Shown: positions 27,696 through 40,310, numbered from the stretch's first letter. The stretch: 64,000 nucleotides of DNA from Anaerococcus hydrogenalis DSM 7454 (GCF_000173355.1 NZ_ABXA01000047.1:36657-100656); one strand, 5' to 3'. Numbers and translations are program-made. Notes: a model not told the origin generated them from the letters alone.

Positions 27696-28458
27696 TTTTC
27701 AAATCTCCTTTCAAAAATAAGCTTGCAAATTTAACAAAAATCTTATCAGATACCATGCCGACAAAGCCAATTACCAAAATTCCCACAATCACCTTGTCAG
27801 TTCTTGACATTAGCCTTGAAAAATTAATCAAATATCCTAAGCCCTTGGATGCAGCAAGCATTTCTGCAGCAATAATGGACCTGTAGGCATAGCCAAGACC
27901 AATCCTTGCTCCCACAAAAATATCCTTTAAGCTTGAAGGAAGGACAATTTTTGTAAAAATTTCCCTATCATTATAAGAAAAGGCCCTGCCCATTTCTATC
28001 ATATCCTTATCAGCTTCCATAAAACCCTTTTGAATATTTAAAAAAATCGGGAAAAAAGATGCCATAAAAACTATGGAAATCTTGCTAACTTCACCAATTC
28101 CAACCCATAAAATCAAAAGAGGAACCAGACCTAGGGGAGGAATATTTTTTAAAAAATCCAAAATATTTGAAAAATATGGGAAAATATCAGCTTTTAAATA
28201 AAAAATCAAAGCCAAAATAAAGGAAAAGGCAAAGGCTAAAAAATATCCGACCAAAACCCTATAAAGGGAAGCCAAAATATTTTCAAAAATCGACCCATCA
28301 TAAACCATAGCAAGAAAAGTTTGAAAAACCTTGTAAGGCCCAGGTAGGTAAATTGGCGAAAAAATCCTCATTTTATAAATGATTTGCCAAATTATAAGAA
28401 TTGCGAAAAAAACTAGAAAATTTTTCCTCAATTTGTAAGTAAAGCTAAATTTTTTCAT
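27673..28458 (-). CDS. ABC transporter permease (SsuC/TauC type)
   Basis: The 261-residue polytopic protein has about six membrane helices and the BPD-type inner-membrane signature with the cytoplasmic EMGRAFSYNDREIFTKIVLPSSL loop that contacts the ATPase. RIGLGYAYRSIIAAEMLAASKGLGYLI is typical of SsuC/TauC permeases. It is the first gene of the minus-strand operon. A likely promoter lies 15-44 bases upstream. Confidence 0.9.
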   Translation of the reverse strand: MKKFSFTYKLRKNFLVFFAILIIWQIIYKMRIFSPIYLPGPYKVFQTFLAMVYDGSIFENILASLYRVLVGYFLAFAFSFILALIFYLKADIFPYFSNILDFLKNIPPLGLVPLLILWVGIGEVSKISIVFMASFFPIFLNIQKGFMEADKDMIEMGRAFSYNDREIFTKIVLPSSLKDIFVGARIGLGYAYRSIIAAEMLAASKGLGYLINFSRLMSRTDKVIVGILVIGFVGMVSDKIFVKFASLFLKGDLKNDWYKSI

Positions 28459-28472
28459 AAAAACCCCCTAAC

Positions 28473-28502
28473 ATTCTATCAGAAAATGAGAAGGTTTATC
28501 AA
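28473..28502 (-). promoter_or_regulatory. Putative promoter of the ABC operon
   Basis: On the minus strand TTGATA (28502-28497) and TAGAAT (28478-28473) are 18 bases apart. Confidence 0.5.
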
Positions 28503-28591
28503 TTATTTGTAAAATAAAATTCTTATTTCCAAATTCTTTAAGCTAGTGTTTATATCAAGGAAGAAATTTTTTATAATAGCAAAGTAAATAA

Positions 28592-28990
28592 AGAGATCTC
28601 TCGACTGCGCTCGAGATGGGTTAATGATATATTTTTTTAATGGCTAAAGGAAAAATAATTTTTAAATTATAAAAACATAAACTTTAGTAATTAAAGTTAA
28701 TTCAGCAATTACCATCTCGACCTTGTGGAGAGATCTCCTTGATTAAATTTATAAAGTATTAAGGTCAATTCTTGAAATCTCCGACTATACTTGGTGTGGG
28801 GTGGATTTTATAATTAATTAACCCTAAGGAAAATATTTAATTTTAAAACTATAAAAAACTATATAACTTTAGCTATTAAATAAATAAACCCATTACCCAT
28901 CTCGACCTTGTGGAGAGATCTCTTTTATTAAATTTATATAGAATTAAGGTCATTTCTAGAAGTATTTTTGCCTCAAATATCAGCATTAGA
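28592..28990. repeat. Tandem and inverted intergenic repeats
   Basis: A 26-base block with ATCTCGACCTTGTGGAGAGA occurs at 28712-28737 and again at 28897-28922, with similar flanks on both sides, giving a tandem period of 185 bases. An inverted counterpart with GAGATCTCTCGACTGCGCTC lies at 28592-28620. The 585-base gap holds no gene. Confidence 0.8.
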
Positions 28991-29007
28991 TCTTCATTTA
29001 TAAACAC

Positions 29008-29036
29008 TAAAAAAGACAGGGATTAACCTGTCTTTT
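29008..29036 (-). terminator. Terminator of the lipoprotein gene
   Basis: AAAAGACAGG (29011-29020) and CCTGTCTTTT (29027-29036) pair around GATTAA, with T6 on the minus-strand side. Confidence 0.9.
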
Positions 29037-29043
29037 GCTTTTA

Positions 29044-30258
29044 CTATTCAAACTTCAAAGAATTTATAATATTATCATTTAAAAGTCTAGTCTTATTTGT
29101 ATTTTTCAAAGGCCCTGTAAGGATTATATTTACATAATAATTTTCAGTTTCAAAGGCTATCTTCTCGCCTTCTTTTGTAAATTGCTCTGTATAAATTCTA
29201 ACTTTTGATTTCATAAATAATTTATCATGGACCATCTCTTCTTTGACCTCTCCCATTGGACTTATAAAGGCTGGTGGAATTTTACTTCCTTGGCTTAGGG
29301 CAAAGGACTTAGCTAAATCAAGGTCCTTGTCTTTTTTTATTTTTGAAATTAAAACTTGGTTTACAGTTTTGCCAGAAACTTGGCTTTCATAAAGTGTAAG
29401 GGATTCGCTATCTTGCACATTTTTCATATTAGCAGGTAGGTTAAGAGAAAATTCTCCCATATCAACTTTTTCTGTGGCATAAAGGTCTATATTTTTCTCA
29501 AAATTTTTAAAAGATTTTGCCACCATATCCACATCCTCACTTTCAGGATAGGTTGTTGATAATAAATCTGCCATTATGTAAGGAGATGATGATGATTTTT
29601 CCTTATCTTCAACAATTTGAAATTTTAAAATATTTGTAGGTGTTGCCATAAAAATATTTGTGTAGGAAAATTTACTATCCTCAATTATAGAATAGGAGAT
29701 TTTCTTATAGTCACTTTCAAGAAGAATAGGTTTTTGAACTACATTTGCATTTTTTATTGAAGAATTGTAAGTTTCTTTGTCAGCTATAGTATAAAGCTCA
29801 TCTTTAATTTCAGCTTCAGATTTTTCCCCATCTTCAAATAATTTTTTAACATTGATTTCAATATCATATTGGTCATTTTTTGGAAAATCTATTACATATT
29901 CCCCGTCTTTTGAAAAAACCATACACCTTTTTGGTATCCTTATATTAAAGGCAGAAAGGGAAATATTTTTATCATAATCAAGATTTTCTAATTCATCTTT
30001 TGTATAAGGATCTTTGGGATCACTTGAAATATCATTAGGATAATCGCCAAGCATCCTATCAATAATAATAGAATCATCCCTTACAAAACCTTCCATATTA
30101 TCGTGCTTGTAAACTAATCTTTTTTCCTTTTTATTTTCATTAGAAGAACTTGAAATTTTATTATCTTTTATACTGGTATTATTGCTATTTATTTTTCCTT
30201 CATTCTTAGTACAAGATGAAAAAATTAAAATAAATAAAAAAATCAAAAACTTTTTCAT
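29044..30258 (-). CDS. Lipoprotein of unknown function
   Basis: A 404-residue protein with a lipoprotein signal peptide (FLIFLFILIFSSC, Cys at about 16) and a Ser/Asn/Lys-rich linker. Two further soluble halves each hold a segment like FNIRIPKRCMVFSKDGEYVI and FSLNLPANMKNVQDSESLTL, hinting at an internal duplication. It is exported and anchored to the outer face of the membrane. No family was recognised. It stands alone on the minus strand with its own terminator, divergent from glpX. Confidence 0.8.
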   Translation of the reverse strand: MKKFLIFLFILIFSSCTKNEGKINSNNTSIKDNKISSSSNENKKEKRLVYKHDNMEGFVRDDSIIIDRMLGDYPNDISSDPKDPYTKDELENLDYDKNISLSAFNIRIPKRCMVFSKDGEYVIDFPKNDQYDIEINVKKLFEDGEKSEAEIKDELYTIADKETYNSSIKNANVVQKPILLESDYKKISYSIIEDSKFSYTNIFMATPTNILKFQIVEDKEKSSSSPYIMADLLSTTYPESEDVDMVAKSFKNFEKNIDLYATEKVDMGEFSLNLPANMKNVQDSESLTLYESQVSGKTVNQVLISKIKKDKDLDLAKSFALSQGSKIPPAFISPMGEVKEEMVHDKLFMKSKVRIYTEQFTKEGEKIAFETENYYVNIILTGPLKNTNKTRLLNDNIINSLKFE

Positions 30259-30404
30259 ATTAACTCCAAAAATTATTTTACCTATTGATTATATCATAAA
30301 TCTTTAAAAATTAAACAAATTAAAAAAAGTCTTTAAAAAAAATTAACTTCTTGGTATTATAAATTATAGGAAATGGTTTTACTATTTTATTTAAAGGAGA
30401 AAAA

Positions 30405-31367
30405 ATGAATAGAGATTTAGGTATCAACTTATGCAGGGTAACGGAAGCTGCAGCCCTTGCAAGTGGAAAATATTTGGGAAAAGGAAAGAAAAACGATTCT
30501 GACAATATTGCAGTTGACCAAATGAGGGCCATGTTCAATTATTTGGGCATAAATGGAAGGGTTGTAATTGGAGAAGGTGAAATTGACGAGGCTCCTATGT
30601 TATACATTGGAGAAGAAATTGGTCATATGGACCAAGACGATTTGGTAGATATAGCTGTTGACCCCATAGACGGAACAGCATCCCTTGCAAATGGAACAAT
30701 AAATTCGATTTCAGTAATTGCAGTTGCACCAGAAGGATGTTTATTAAATGCACCAGATGTTTACATGAACAAAATCGCCACAGGTAGTAGGGCAAAAGGT
30801 GTAATAGATATAAATAAATCAACCAAAGAAAATATAGAAAATGTAGCCAAGGCCCTAAATAAAAAAGTATCAGATATAACAGTTTCAGTTTTGCACAGGC
30901 CAAGACATGAAAAATTAATAGAAGAAATAAGAGATGCTGGGGCAAGAATTTCTATGGTTGAAGATGGAGATGTCTTAACAGCCATAGCCACAGAATTATC
31001 CGATGGAAAAATTGATTTAATAATGGGAATAGGTGGGGCCCCAGAAGGAGTAATAGCAGCCGCAGCCTTAAAATGTTTGGGAGGAGACTTCCAAGGAGTA
31101 TTTGCCCCATCAGATTCAAAACAAGTAAAAAGATGCCTAAAAATGGGAGTGGATTTTGACAAAGTTTACACCATAGATGATTTGGTAAAAGGCGATGACG
31201 TATTATTTGCAGCAACAGGAATCACAGATAGTAGTTTTTTAAAGGGAGTATCCTATATGAAAAATAATATGGCCAAAACCCAATCCCTTTTATTAAGACT
31301 TCCTTCAGGAACAATAAGATTTATAGATTCTGTCCACAAACTTGACCAAAAATTAGACCAAAAATAA
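30405..31367 (+). CDS. glpX: Fructose-1,6-bisphosphatase class II GlpX
   Basis: The 320-residue enzyme hydrolyses fructose-1,6-bisphosphate in gluconeogenesis. Class II motifs include GKKNDSDNIAVDQMR, VVIGEGEIDEAPMLYIGE (metal-binding acids), AVDPIDGTASLANG and IGGAPEGVIAAAALKC. Length matches the family. AAAGGAG precedes the ATG. It is divergent from the lipoprotein gene and appears monocistronic. Confidence 0.95.
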   Translation: MNRDLGINLCRVTEAAALASGKYLGKGKKNDSDNIAVDQMRAMFNYLGINGRVVIGEGEIDEAPMLYIGEEIGHMDQDDLVDIAVDPIDGTASLANGTINSISVIAVAPEGCLLNAPDVYMNKIATGSRAKGVIDINKSTKENIENVAKALNKKVSDITVSVLHRPRHEKLIEEIRDAGARISMVEDGDVLTAIATELSDGKIDLIMGIGGAPEGVIAAAALKCLGGDFQGVFAPSDSKQVKRCLKMGVDFDKVYTIDDLVKGDDVLFAATGITDSSFLKGVSYMKNNMAKTQSLLLRLPSGTIRFIDSVHKLDQKLDQK

Positions 31368-31373
31368 GGACAA

Positions 31374-31410
31374 AAAAGCTATAAAAATAAAAATAATAAG
31401 GATAGCTTTT
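31374..31410 (+). terminator. Possible terminator of glpX
   Basis: AAAAGCTAT (31374-31382) pairs with ATAGCTTTT (31402-31410) over a 19-base loop; the T-run is short. Confidence 0.45.
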
Positions 31411-31424
31411 AAAATAAATTGAGA

Positions 31425-31481
31425 TTTTTTGGGGATTAACTTAGCCTTACTTAAAAAAATAAGCTAATAATCCCCAAAAAA
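31425..31481. repeat. Long inverted repeat over the 3' end of the small ORF
   Basis: TTTTTTGGGGATTA (31425-31438) is complementary to TAATCCCCAAAAAA, and inner TTAGC/GCTAA arms extend the stem. It includes the last codons of the minus-strand small membrane protein gene. No U-run follows on either strand. Confidence 0.6.
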
Positions 31482-31615
31482 ACACATGAAATATTTGATA
31501 AGAAAAAATTTCTAATCAAAAGATGGCTAAGACTTACCATTAAATATGTAAGTAAAAATAGGCAAAAAAATTTTTTACTATTTTTTAAATTATTTGAATT
31601 GTTGAAAGCTTGCAT
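31451..31615 (-). CDS. Small membrane protein behind a Fur box
   Basis: The ORF can be opened from 31684, but AAAGGA with 7-base spacing points to the ATG at 31615, giving 54 residues beginning MQAFNNSNNLKNSKKFF. Two hydrophobic segments (about residues 16-33 and 38-54) make it a likely hairpin membrane protein with a polar N-terminus. No family was recognised. A consensus promoter and a perfect Fur box sit directly upstream on the same strand, which supports a real iron-regulated gene. Confidence 0.6.
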   Translation of the reverse strand: MQAFNNSNNLKNSKKFFCLFLLTYLMVSLSHLLIRNFFLSNISCVFLGIISLFF

Positions 31616-31629
31616 AAAAATTCCTTTCT

Positions 31630-31684
31630 GATAATGATAATAATTATCACTTACATTATACAAAATTAGAGAATTTTTTGTCAA
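31630..31684 (-). promoter_or_regulatory. Consensus promoter with perfect Fur box
   Basis: On the minus strand TTGACA (31684-31679) and TATAAT (31660-31655) are 18 bases apart. Directly downstream, TGATAATAATTATCA (31635-31649) is an exact 7-1-7 Fur box, and the 19-base window 31630-31648 matches the classical Fur box at 18 of 19. The operator covers the start of transcription. Confidence 0.85.
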
Positions 31685-31835
31685 TGCTTACATAAAAATA
31701 ATAAGATTTCAAAATATAATAAAAGAGAAAATTTAAATATTGTTATTAAAAATGATTGTGATAAAGATAAGTAAGTTTTTTAAATTTTCTATAAATATTG
31801 AACAAATTGGGTAAAATATATTTATATGGTCAATA

Positions 31836-31844
31836 TGTTATAAT
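31836..31844 (+). promoter_or_regulatory. Extended -10 promoter of the V-ATPase operon
   Basis: TGTTATAAT is a perfect extended -10 (TGnTATAAT), 27 bases before the first V-ATPase gene. No clear -35 is visible. Confidence 0.6.
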
Positions 31845-31871
31845 TAAACTGTATATAGTAGGAGGTGAAGG

Positions 31872-32182
31872 ATGGCAAGTGATGTAATTAACCAAGTTAA
31901 GGATGCAGAAATTGCTGCTGACAAACTTGTAGACGATGCCAAAAAAAAGTGCCAAAGAAATAATTGAATCAGCTAAAGCTGAAGCTTCAAAGGCCTACAA
32001 AGAAAAAATAGAAAAGGCAAAAAAAGATGGTCAAAATTTAATTGACAAGGCAAAAAAAGAAGCAGAAGATGAAAAAATGCCCCTTATCCAAAAGGCAAAA
32101 GATGAAAGCCAAGATATTTTAAAGCAAGATGAGGGAAAAATTGATTCACTTTTAACTTCTTTAACAGAAAGGATTGTAAAGA

Positions 32183-32196
<14 letters not shown>
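31872..32196 (+). pseudogene. V-type ATPase peripheral stalk subunit G/H, frameshifted
   Basis: MASDVINQVKDAEIAADKLV starts after an AGGAGGTGA site; the frame then hits a stop. The rest, AKEIIESAKAEASKAYKE and a long Lys/Glu/Ala coiled coil, is in another frame. Removing one A from the A8 run at 31941-31948 gives a single protein of about 107 residues. Length, coiled-coil character and position as first gene of the operon identify the small stalk subunit (NtpF of Enterococcus hirae, AtpH elsewhere) that pairs with subunit E. It is a core part of the enzyme, so a homopolymer error is quite likely. Confidence 0.8.
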
Positions 32197-34583
<2,387 letters not shown>

Positions 34584-34592
34584 GGCTTTATT

Positions 34593-35123
34593 ATGAACAA
34601 TCTTGATTTATTATTAGATGGAATAAAAGATGATGGCCAAAAAGAAGCCGATCATATTTTATCTAATGGTCAAAAAAGAAAAGAAGAAATAATAAAAGAA
34701 TCAGAAGAAAAAGCCCAAAAAGAAGTTTCAAAAATTATAGAAAATGCCCAAAAAGAAGCAAAGAGAATAAAAGAAAACTCAAAAGTAACTGCAAACAGAC
34801 AGGCAAGAGATATAAAAATTGGAGCAAAAAACCAAGTTGTAGAAGATGTTTTGGAAAAATTAGTAAAAAAATTAGAAAAATTAGGTCCAAACTCATACAA
34901 ATCCTTTGTTTTGAATAGACTAAAAGATTCAAAAATTGAAAAAGGAGAAATTATTCTACAAAAAGATATGAAATACCACTTCAAAGAAGAAGACTTTAAG
35001 GGCCTTAAAATATCAGATGAATTTGTAGAAGGTGGCTTTGTAGTAAGGGATGGAAAAATTTCTTATGATAACACCTACAAGTCCTTGGTAAATTTTGAAA
35101 AAGATTCTTTAGAAAAATTATAG
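34593..35123 (+). CDS. ntpE: V-type ATPase subunit E (peripheral stalk)
   Basis: A 176-residue protein with a long charged N-terminal helix (about residues 15-85, many Lys/Glu with Ala spacing) and a compact C-terminal domain (GGFVVRDGKISYDNTYKSLV) as in subunit E, which couples stalk and catalytic head. It sits between ntpK and ntpC in the standard order. Confidence 0.9.
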   Translation: MNNLDLLLDGIKDDGQKEADHILSNGQKRKEEIIKESEEKAQKEVSKIIENAQKEAKRIKENSKVTANRQARDIKIGAKNQVVEDVLEKLVKKLEKLGPNSYKSFVLNRLKDSKIEKGEIILQKDMKYHFKEEDFKGLKISDEFVEGGFVVRDGKISYDNTYKSLVNFEKDSLEKL

Positions 35124-35153
35124 TAGATGAAATATTTAAGTGAGGTGATTTAG

Positions 35154-36149
35154 GTGGATAGAGAAAAATTTATTCGAGCATCCATTACAACAAGAGTATA
35201 TGAAAAAAATCTCCTTACTTCAGAAAATTTAAAAAGGATAATAGATACAGACAATCTAGAAGAGGCCTTATCATCATTAAACGATACAAAGTATGGTGAG
35301 CTTATACAAAAACTAGAAAGAGCAGAAGATTATGAAAAAATCCTATCCCAAATGCTATTAGATTCATACAAGGCTATGATAAAAGTAAGCCCTGATGAAA
35401 ATTTAGTGCATTATTTGGAAGAAAAATATAATTTTCATAATTTAAAAACTCTAGTAAAAGAGCTAATTCAAGATGCTGACTATAGTTCTATTTATATAGA
35501 CATAGGAAAAATTGACCTTGTAAAAATCAAAAGAAATCTAAAAGAAGATTTAACTGATAATGACAAGTACCTATCCTATGCCAAAAAAGCTCTAGACCTA
35601 TATAAAGAAAATAAGGATCCTCAGGATATAGACTTATCCTTAGACAAAGATTTTTATGAAAAACTTCTAGAAGATAGTGAAAATCTAGACTATGAAAGTT
35701 TGATAAATTTCACCAAAGAAAGAATTGACCTAACAAACTTAAAAACACTTTTGAGAATAAAAGGTCAAGGTCAAAGTGTGGACTTATTAGAAAAAGCCCT
35801 AATAGATGGAGGAAATATCGACAAAAATCTCTTTAGAGATTCACTTAATGCCGACAAAAACTCCTATTCAAACCTATTTTTCAAAGAAAAAATTTACCCA
35901 CAGGTAAAAAAATCTATGGAAGAAAATGATTTGAATAAAGCTATGCAAAAACTTGAAAAAGTAATAGACAATCACTTGATGGACTTTGCCAAAGAAAGTA
36001 AAAAAGTAAGCTATGGTCCAGAAGTTATTATGGGATATCTTATAAGTCGTGAAATGGAAATTAAAAATCTTAGAATTATCCTAACAGCCAAACTAAATTC
36101 ACTTTCTCGTGAATTTATGGAAGAAAGGTTGCGTGATCTATATGTATAG
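35154..36149 (+). CDS. ntpC: V-type ATPase subunit C (d-type, rotor-shaft connector)
   Basis: The 331-residue, mostly helical protein begins [16 protein letters not shown] and contains [28 protein letters not shown] at the C-terminus, typical of the subunit that joins the central shaft to the K ring. The start codon is GTG at 35154, after GTGAGGTGA. The stop overlaps the next gene by 8 bases. Confidence 0.92.
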   Translation: MDREKFIRASITTRVYEKNLLTSENLKRIIDTDNLEEALSSLNDTKYGELIQKLERAEDYEKILSQMLLDSYKAMIKVSPDENLVHYLEEKYNFHNLKTLVKELIQDADYSSIYIDIGKIDLVKIKRNLKEDLTDNDKYLSYAKKALDLYKENKDPQDIDLSLDKDFYEKLLEDSENLDYESLINFTKERIDLTNLKTLLRIKGQGQSVDLLEKALIDGGNIDKNLFRDSLNADKNSYSNLFFKEKIYPQVKKSMEENDLNKAMQKLEKVIDNHLMDFAKESKKVSYGPEVIMGYLISREMEIKNLRIILTAKLNSLSREFMEERLRDLYV

Positions 36150-36453
36150 GGTAGCCGTAATAGGAGATAAAGATTCAGTCCTAATGTTTAAAGCGTTGGG
36201 AGTTGATGTATATACAGCAGTTAATGGAGATATGGCTAAAAAACTTGTAAATAAACTTGCCAAAGAAGATGTTGGCATAATATTTATTACAGAAGATTTT
36301 GCAGCTAAAATCCAAGATACTATAGACAAATACAGAGAAGAAATGACTCCAGCAATTATACTTATACCATCCAACAAAGAAGATCTTGGACTTGGAATGG
36401 CAGATATAAACAAGAGTGTAGAAAAAGCTGTTGGAGCTAACATTTTGAACTAA
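36142..36453 (+). CDS. V-type ATPase subunit F (shaft tip; NtpG in E. hirae)
   Basis: A 104-residue protein starting [26 protein letters not shown], with [19 protein letters not shown] and [16 protein letters not shown]: a Rossmann-like fold typical of subunit F, which with D forms the rotating shaft. The ATG overlaps the ntpC stop codon, so the longer upstream frame from 36109 is rejected. Confidence 0.92.
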   Translation: MYRVAVIGDKDSVLMFKALGVDVYTAVNGDMAKKLVNKLAKEDVGIIFITEDFAAKIQDTIDKYREEMTPAIILIPSNKEDLGLGMADINKSVEKAVGANILN

Positions 36454-36466
36454 AAGGAGACCAAAT

Positions 36467-38233
36467 TTGAATAAAGGTAAAATCACAAAAGTATCAGGTC
36501 CACTTGTAGAAGCAAAGGGATTATCTGATGCTAATATCTATGATGTGGTCGAAGTTTCAAAAGATAAGCTCATCGGAGAAATCATCGAGATGAGAGGGGA
36601 TGTTGCAAATATTCAAGTTTACGAAGAAACAACTGGAATAGGGCCTGGAGATGAAGTAGTTTCAACAGGGGCTCCACTTTCAGTTGAACTTGGACCAGGA
36701 CTACTTGAAAGAATGTATGATGGGATCCAAAGACCACTAGAAAAACTTGAATTATTAGCAGGAGAATTCCTAAAAAGAGGAGTTACAGCCCCACCACTAA
36801 ATAGAGAAAAAAAATGGGAATTTAAAGCAGAAAAAGAAGTAGGAGACCAAGTAATTCCTGGAGATATCCTAGGAAATGTTGATGAAACTTCAGTAATTAA
36901 CCATAAAATTATGGTGCCAAATGGAATAAAGGGAAAAGTTAAAGAAATAAAGGATGGAGAATTTACAGTTGATCAAACAGTTGCTGTAATTGAAACAGAA
37001 AATGGCGATAAAGAAATAAATATGATTCAAAAATGGCCAGTAAGAACTCCAAGACCATTTAATAGAAAACTTGACCCAGATACTCCACTTATAACAGGAC
37101 AAAGAGTTATTGATACTTTCTTCCCAGTTGCAAAAGGAGGAGCTGCATCAATACCAGGACCATTTGGTTCAGGAAAAACAGTTATCCAACACCAAATTGC
37201 AAAATATGCTGATGCTGATGTTGTAATTTATGTAGGTTGTGGAGAACGTGGAAACGAAATGACAGACGTACTTGATGAATTTCCAGAGCTAATAGATCCA
37301 AAAACTGGCGAATCAATCATGAAAAGAACTGTACTTATAGCGAACACATCAAACATGCCAGTAGCAGCCAGAGAAGCCAGTGTTTATACAGGAATTACCT
37401 TGGCAGAATATTACAGAGATATGGGATATTCAGTTGCCCTAATGGCAGATTCTACATCAAGATGGGCAGAGGCCCTTCGTGAGATGAGTGGACGTTTGGA
37501 AGAAATGCCAGGAGATGAAGGATTCCCTGCATATCTTGCAAGTCGTATAGCAGATTTTTACGAAAGAAGTGGAAAAGTTATAGTAAATGGACAAGTGGAA
37601 AAGGAAGGATCACTTTCAGTTATAGGAGCAGTTTCTCCTCCAGGTGGAGACTTATCAGAACCTGTTACCCAATCAACCCTACGTATAGTAAAAGTATTCT
37701 GGGGACTTGATTATGATTTATCTTACCAAAGACACTTCCCAGCTATAAACTGGTTAAATTCTTACTCACTCTACCAAGATAAGATGGATTCATATATAGA
37801 TAAGACTGTAGATGAAAAATTCTCAAAAAATAGGATGAGAGCAATGAGTCTTCTTCAACAAGAATCATCCCTACAAGAAATTGTAAGACTAATCGGTCGT
37901 GATGGCTTAAGTGATGATGATAAATTAAAACTTGATGTAACAAAATCACTAAGAGAAGATTTCTTGCAACAAAATGCCTTCCATGAAACAGATGCCTTCT
38001 GTCCAATGGAAAAACAAGATTTGATGCTTGATACAATTCTTTATTTCTACGATAAAAGTCTAGAAGCCTTATCTGATGGGGCAAATCTTGATGAGCTTGA
38101 AGAGCTTGAAGTAAAAGAAAAAATTACAAGATTAAAATTAATAAAAGATGAAAACTTGGAAGAATTTGATCAAGTAAAAGAACAAATTGATAGAGAATGC
38201 AAAGAAGCTGTAGCAAAGGGGGAGGATGAATAA
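36467..38233 (+). CDS. ntpA: V-type ATPase catalytic subunit A
   Basis: The 588-residue catalytic subunit has the P-loop GPFGSGKT at 231-238, [13 protein letters not shown], the [27 protein letters not shown] block and the long non-homologous insertion of A subunits. It hydrolyses or makes ATP. The start is a TTG at 36467 behind AAAGGAG. The stop overlaps ntpB by one base. Confidence 0.97.
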   Translation: MNKGKITKVSGPLVEAKGLSDANIYDVVEVSKDKLIGEIIEMRGDVANIQVYEETTGIGPGDEVVSTGAPLSVELGPGLLERMYDGIQRPLEKLELLAGEFLKRGVTAPPLNREKKWEFKAEKEVGDQVIPGDILGNVDETSVINHKIMVPNGIKGKVKEIKDGEFTVDQTVAVIETENGDKEINMIQKWPVRTPRPFNRKLDPDTPLITGQRVIDTFFPVAKGGAASIPGPFGSGKTVIQHQIAKYADADVVIYVGCGERGNEMTDVLDEFPELIDPKTGESIMKRTVLIANTSNMPVAAREASVYTGITLAEYYRDMGYSVALMADSTSRWAEALREMSGRLEEMPGDEGFPAYLASRIADFYERSGKVIVNGQVEKEGSLSVIGAVSPPGGDLSEPVTQSTLRIVKVFWGLDYDLSYQRHFPAINWLNSYSLYQDKMDSYIDKTVDEKFSKNRMRAMSLLQQESSLQEIVRLIGRDGLSDDDKLKLDVTKSLREDFLQQNAFHETDAFCPMEKQDLMLDTILYFYDKSLEALSDGANLDELEELEVKEKITRLKLIKDENLEEFDQVKEQIDRECKEAVAKGEDE

Positions 38234-39624
38234 TGCTAAAAGAATATAAAAGCGTATCAGAAGTAGTTGGACCCCTAATGCTTGTTGAAGATGTTAGTGG
38301 AGTTAACTTCGAAGAGCTTGTAGATATAGAACTTCAAACAGGAGAAAGAAGAAGGGGAAGAGTTATAGAAGTTGATGAAAACAACGCTGTAGTTCAACTT
38401 TTCGAAGGATCTTCTGGAATTAACTTAAAATCAACATCTGTAAGATTTTTAGGAAGACCACTTGAGCTTGGTGTAAGCGAAGATATGATAGGAAGAACCT
38501 TTGACGGACTTGGAAGACCAATCGATGATGGCCCATCAATAATTCCTGATGAAAAAAGAGATGTAAACGGAATTGCAATAAATCCTGTAAGCCGTGACTA
38601 CCCATCAGAATTTATCCAAACAGGTGTATCAACAATCGACGGATTAAATACCCTTGTTCGTGGACAAAAACTTCCAATATTTTCAGGATCAGGACTTCCA
38701 CACAACAAATTTGCAGCCCAAATTGCAAGACAAGCAAAAGTCTTAAATGATAGCGAAGACTTTGCTGTAGTTTTTGCAGCTATAGGAATCACCTTCGAAG
38801 AAGCTCAATTTTTTAGACAAGATTTTGAAAAAACAGGAGCTTTGGATAGGTCAGTAATGTTTATAAACCTTGCAGATGACCCTGCAATCGAGCGTTTATC
38901 AACACCAAAAATGGCCCTTACAGCAGCAGAGTATTTGGCATTTGAAAAAGGCATGCAAGTTTTGGTAATAATGACAGATATGACAAACTACGCAGAGGCC
39001 CTTCGTGAGGTTTCAGCAGCAAGAAAAGAAGTTCCAGGTCGTCGTGGATATCCAGGATATCTTTATACAGACCTTGCTACTTTATATGAAAGGGCTGGAA
39101 AATTAAAAGGAAAACCAGGTACTATTACCCAAATTCCAATTTTAACCATGCCAGAAAATGATATAACCCACCCAATTCCAGACTTGACAGGATATATTAC
39201 AGAAGGACAAATTATTCTTTCAAATGAATTGTATAACCAAGGTGTTCAACCACCAGTTTCAATTCTTCCATCCCTATCAAGACTTAAGGATAAGGGAATT
39301 GGTGAGGGAAAAACTAGAGAAGACCATGCTGATACCATGAACCAAATTTATGCAGCATACGCATCAGGAGTTGATGCAAGAGAGCTTCAAAAAATCCTTG
39401 GAGATTCTGCCCTATCAAAAGCAGATCTTGCCTTTGCAGAATTTGCAAAAAGATTTGAAGAAGAATATATAAATCAAGGATTCTACACAAATAGAACCAT
39501 AGAAGATACCCTAAATCTTGGTTGGGAATTATTAAAAATCATACCAAAATCTGAACTTAAGAGAATCGATGACGAATTAATCGATAAATATTTGGATAAA
39601 GACGAAAACAAAAAGGAGTCTTAG
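38233..39624 (+). CDS. ntpB: V-type ATPase subunit B (non-catalytic)
   Basis: The 463-residue subunit has [18 protein letters not shown] where the A subunit has a P-loop, and [36 protein letters not shown], both diagnostic of B. It alternates with A in the catalytic head. The ATG overlaps the ntpA stop codon. Confidence 0.97.
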   Translation: MLKEYKSVSEVVGPLMLVEDVSGVNFEELVDIELQTGERRRGRVIEVDENNAVVQLFEGSSGINLKSTSVRFLGRPLELGVSEDMIGRTFDGLGRPIDDGPSIIPDEKRDVNGIAINPVSRDYPSEFIQTGVSTIDGLNTLVRGQKLPIFSGSGLPHNKFAAQIARQAKVLNDSEDFAVVFAAIGITFEEAQFFRQDFEKTGALDRSVMFINLADDPAIERLSTPKMALTAAEYLAFEKGMQVLVIMTDMTNYAEALREVSAARKEVPGRRGYPGYLYTDLATLYERAGKLKGKPGTITQIPILTMPENDITHPIPDLTGYITEGQIILSNELYNQGVQPPVSILPSLSRLKDKGIGEGKTREDHADTMNQIYAAYASGVDARELQKILGDSALSKADLAFAEFAKRFEEEYINQGFYTNRTIEDTLNLGWELLKIIPKSELKRIDDELIDKYLDKDENKKES

Positions 39625-39627
39625 GCT

Positions 39628-40269
39628 ATGGCAAGGCTTAATGTAACTCCAACCAGGATGAATTTAAATACCCTAAAGAAAAGACTTGCTACATCAAAAA
39701 GAGGATACAAACTTTTAAAAGATAAGCAAGATGAGCTAATGAGACAATTTCTTGAAAAAATCAGAGAAAATAAAAGACTTCGTGAAGAAGTTGAGGCTGA
39801 TTTAAAAGAATCATCAAAAGGATTTTTGATGGCGTCATCTTTTATGAGCCCAGAATTTTTACAAGAAGCAGTTAGTTTTCCAACACAAAAAATCGGGGTA
39901 GATATAAAGGTAAAAAATGTCATGAGTGTAAGAATTCCTCAAATGGAATTTAAAATTGACAAGGGTGGAAATGAAAATGCCTCTATGTATCCTTATGGCC
40001 TTGCCCAAACATCAGCTGATTTGGACCTTGCTATAAAAGGATTAAACAAGGTTATGGATAAACTTCTAGCCTTGGCAGAGCTTGAAAAATCAACCCAACT
40101 TATGGCAGATGAAATTGAAGGAACAAGAAGAAGGGTAAATGCCCTAGAATATAGGACAATTCCAGATTTGGAAGAGACAATAAAATATATTAGAGCTAAG
40201 CTAGAAGAAAATGAAAGAGCAACTATTTCAAGACTAATGAAGGTAAAAGATATTATATCTGAAGCCTAG
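39628..40269 (+). CDS. ntpD: V-type ATPase subunit D (central shaft)
   Basis: The 213-residue coiled-coil protein begins RLNVTPTRMNLNTLKKRLATSKRGYKLLKDKQDEL and ends in a second long helix with NALEYRTIPDLEETIKYIRAKLEENER, the two-helix layout of the rotating shaft. It is the last gene of the operon; no NtpJ-like K+ transporter follows. Confidence 0.96.
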   Translation: MARLNVTPTRMNLNTLKKRLATSKRGYKLLKDKQDELMRQFLEKIRENKRLREEVEADLKESSKGFLMASSFMSPEFLQEAVSFPTQKIGVDIKVKNVMSVRIPQMEFKIDKGGNENASMYPYGLAQTSADLDLAIKGLNKVMDKLLALAELEKSTQLMADEIEGTRRRVNALEYRTIPDLEETIKYIRAKLEENERATISRLMKVKDIISEA

Positions 40270-40310
40270 GTCTTGAAAAGAAAAAAATTCATAGTTTAGT
40301 AATAAGGATA

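Noticed and set aside
26028..28458. Iron or heme specificity of the ABC transporter near the Fur-like locus
   Set aside because: ATPase and permease match the nitrate/sulfonate/taurine type, and no Fur-like box was found at its promoter.
36109..36141. Upstream start for the V-ATPase subunit F gene
   Set aside because: The extra residues lie in the ntpC coding region and are absent from the family; the ATG at 36142 fits.
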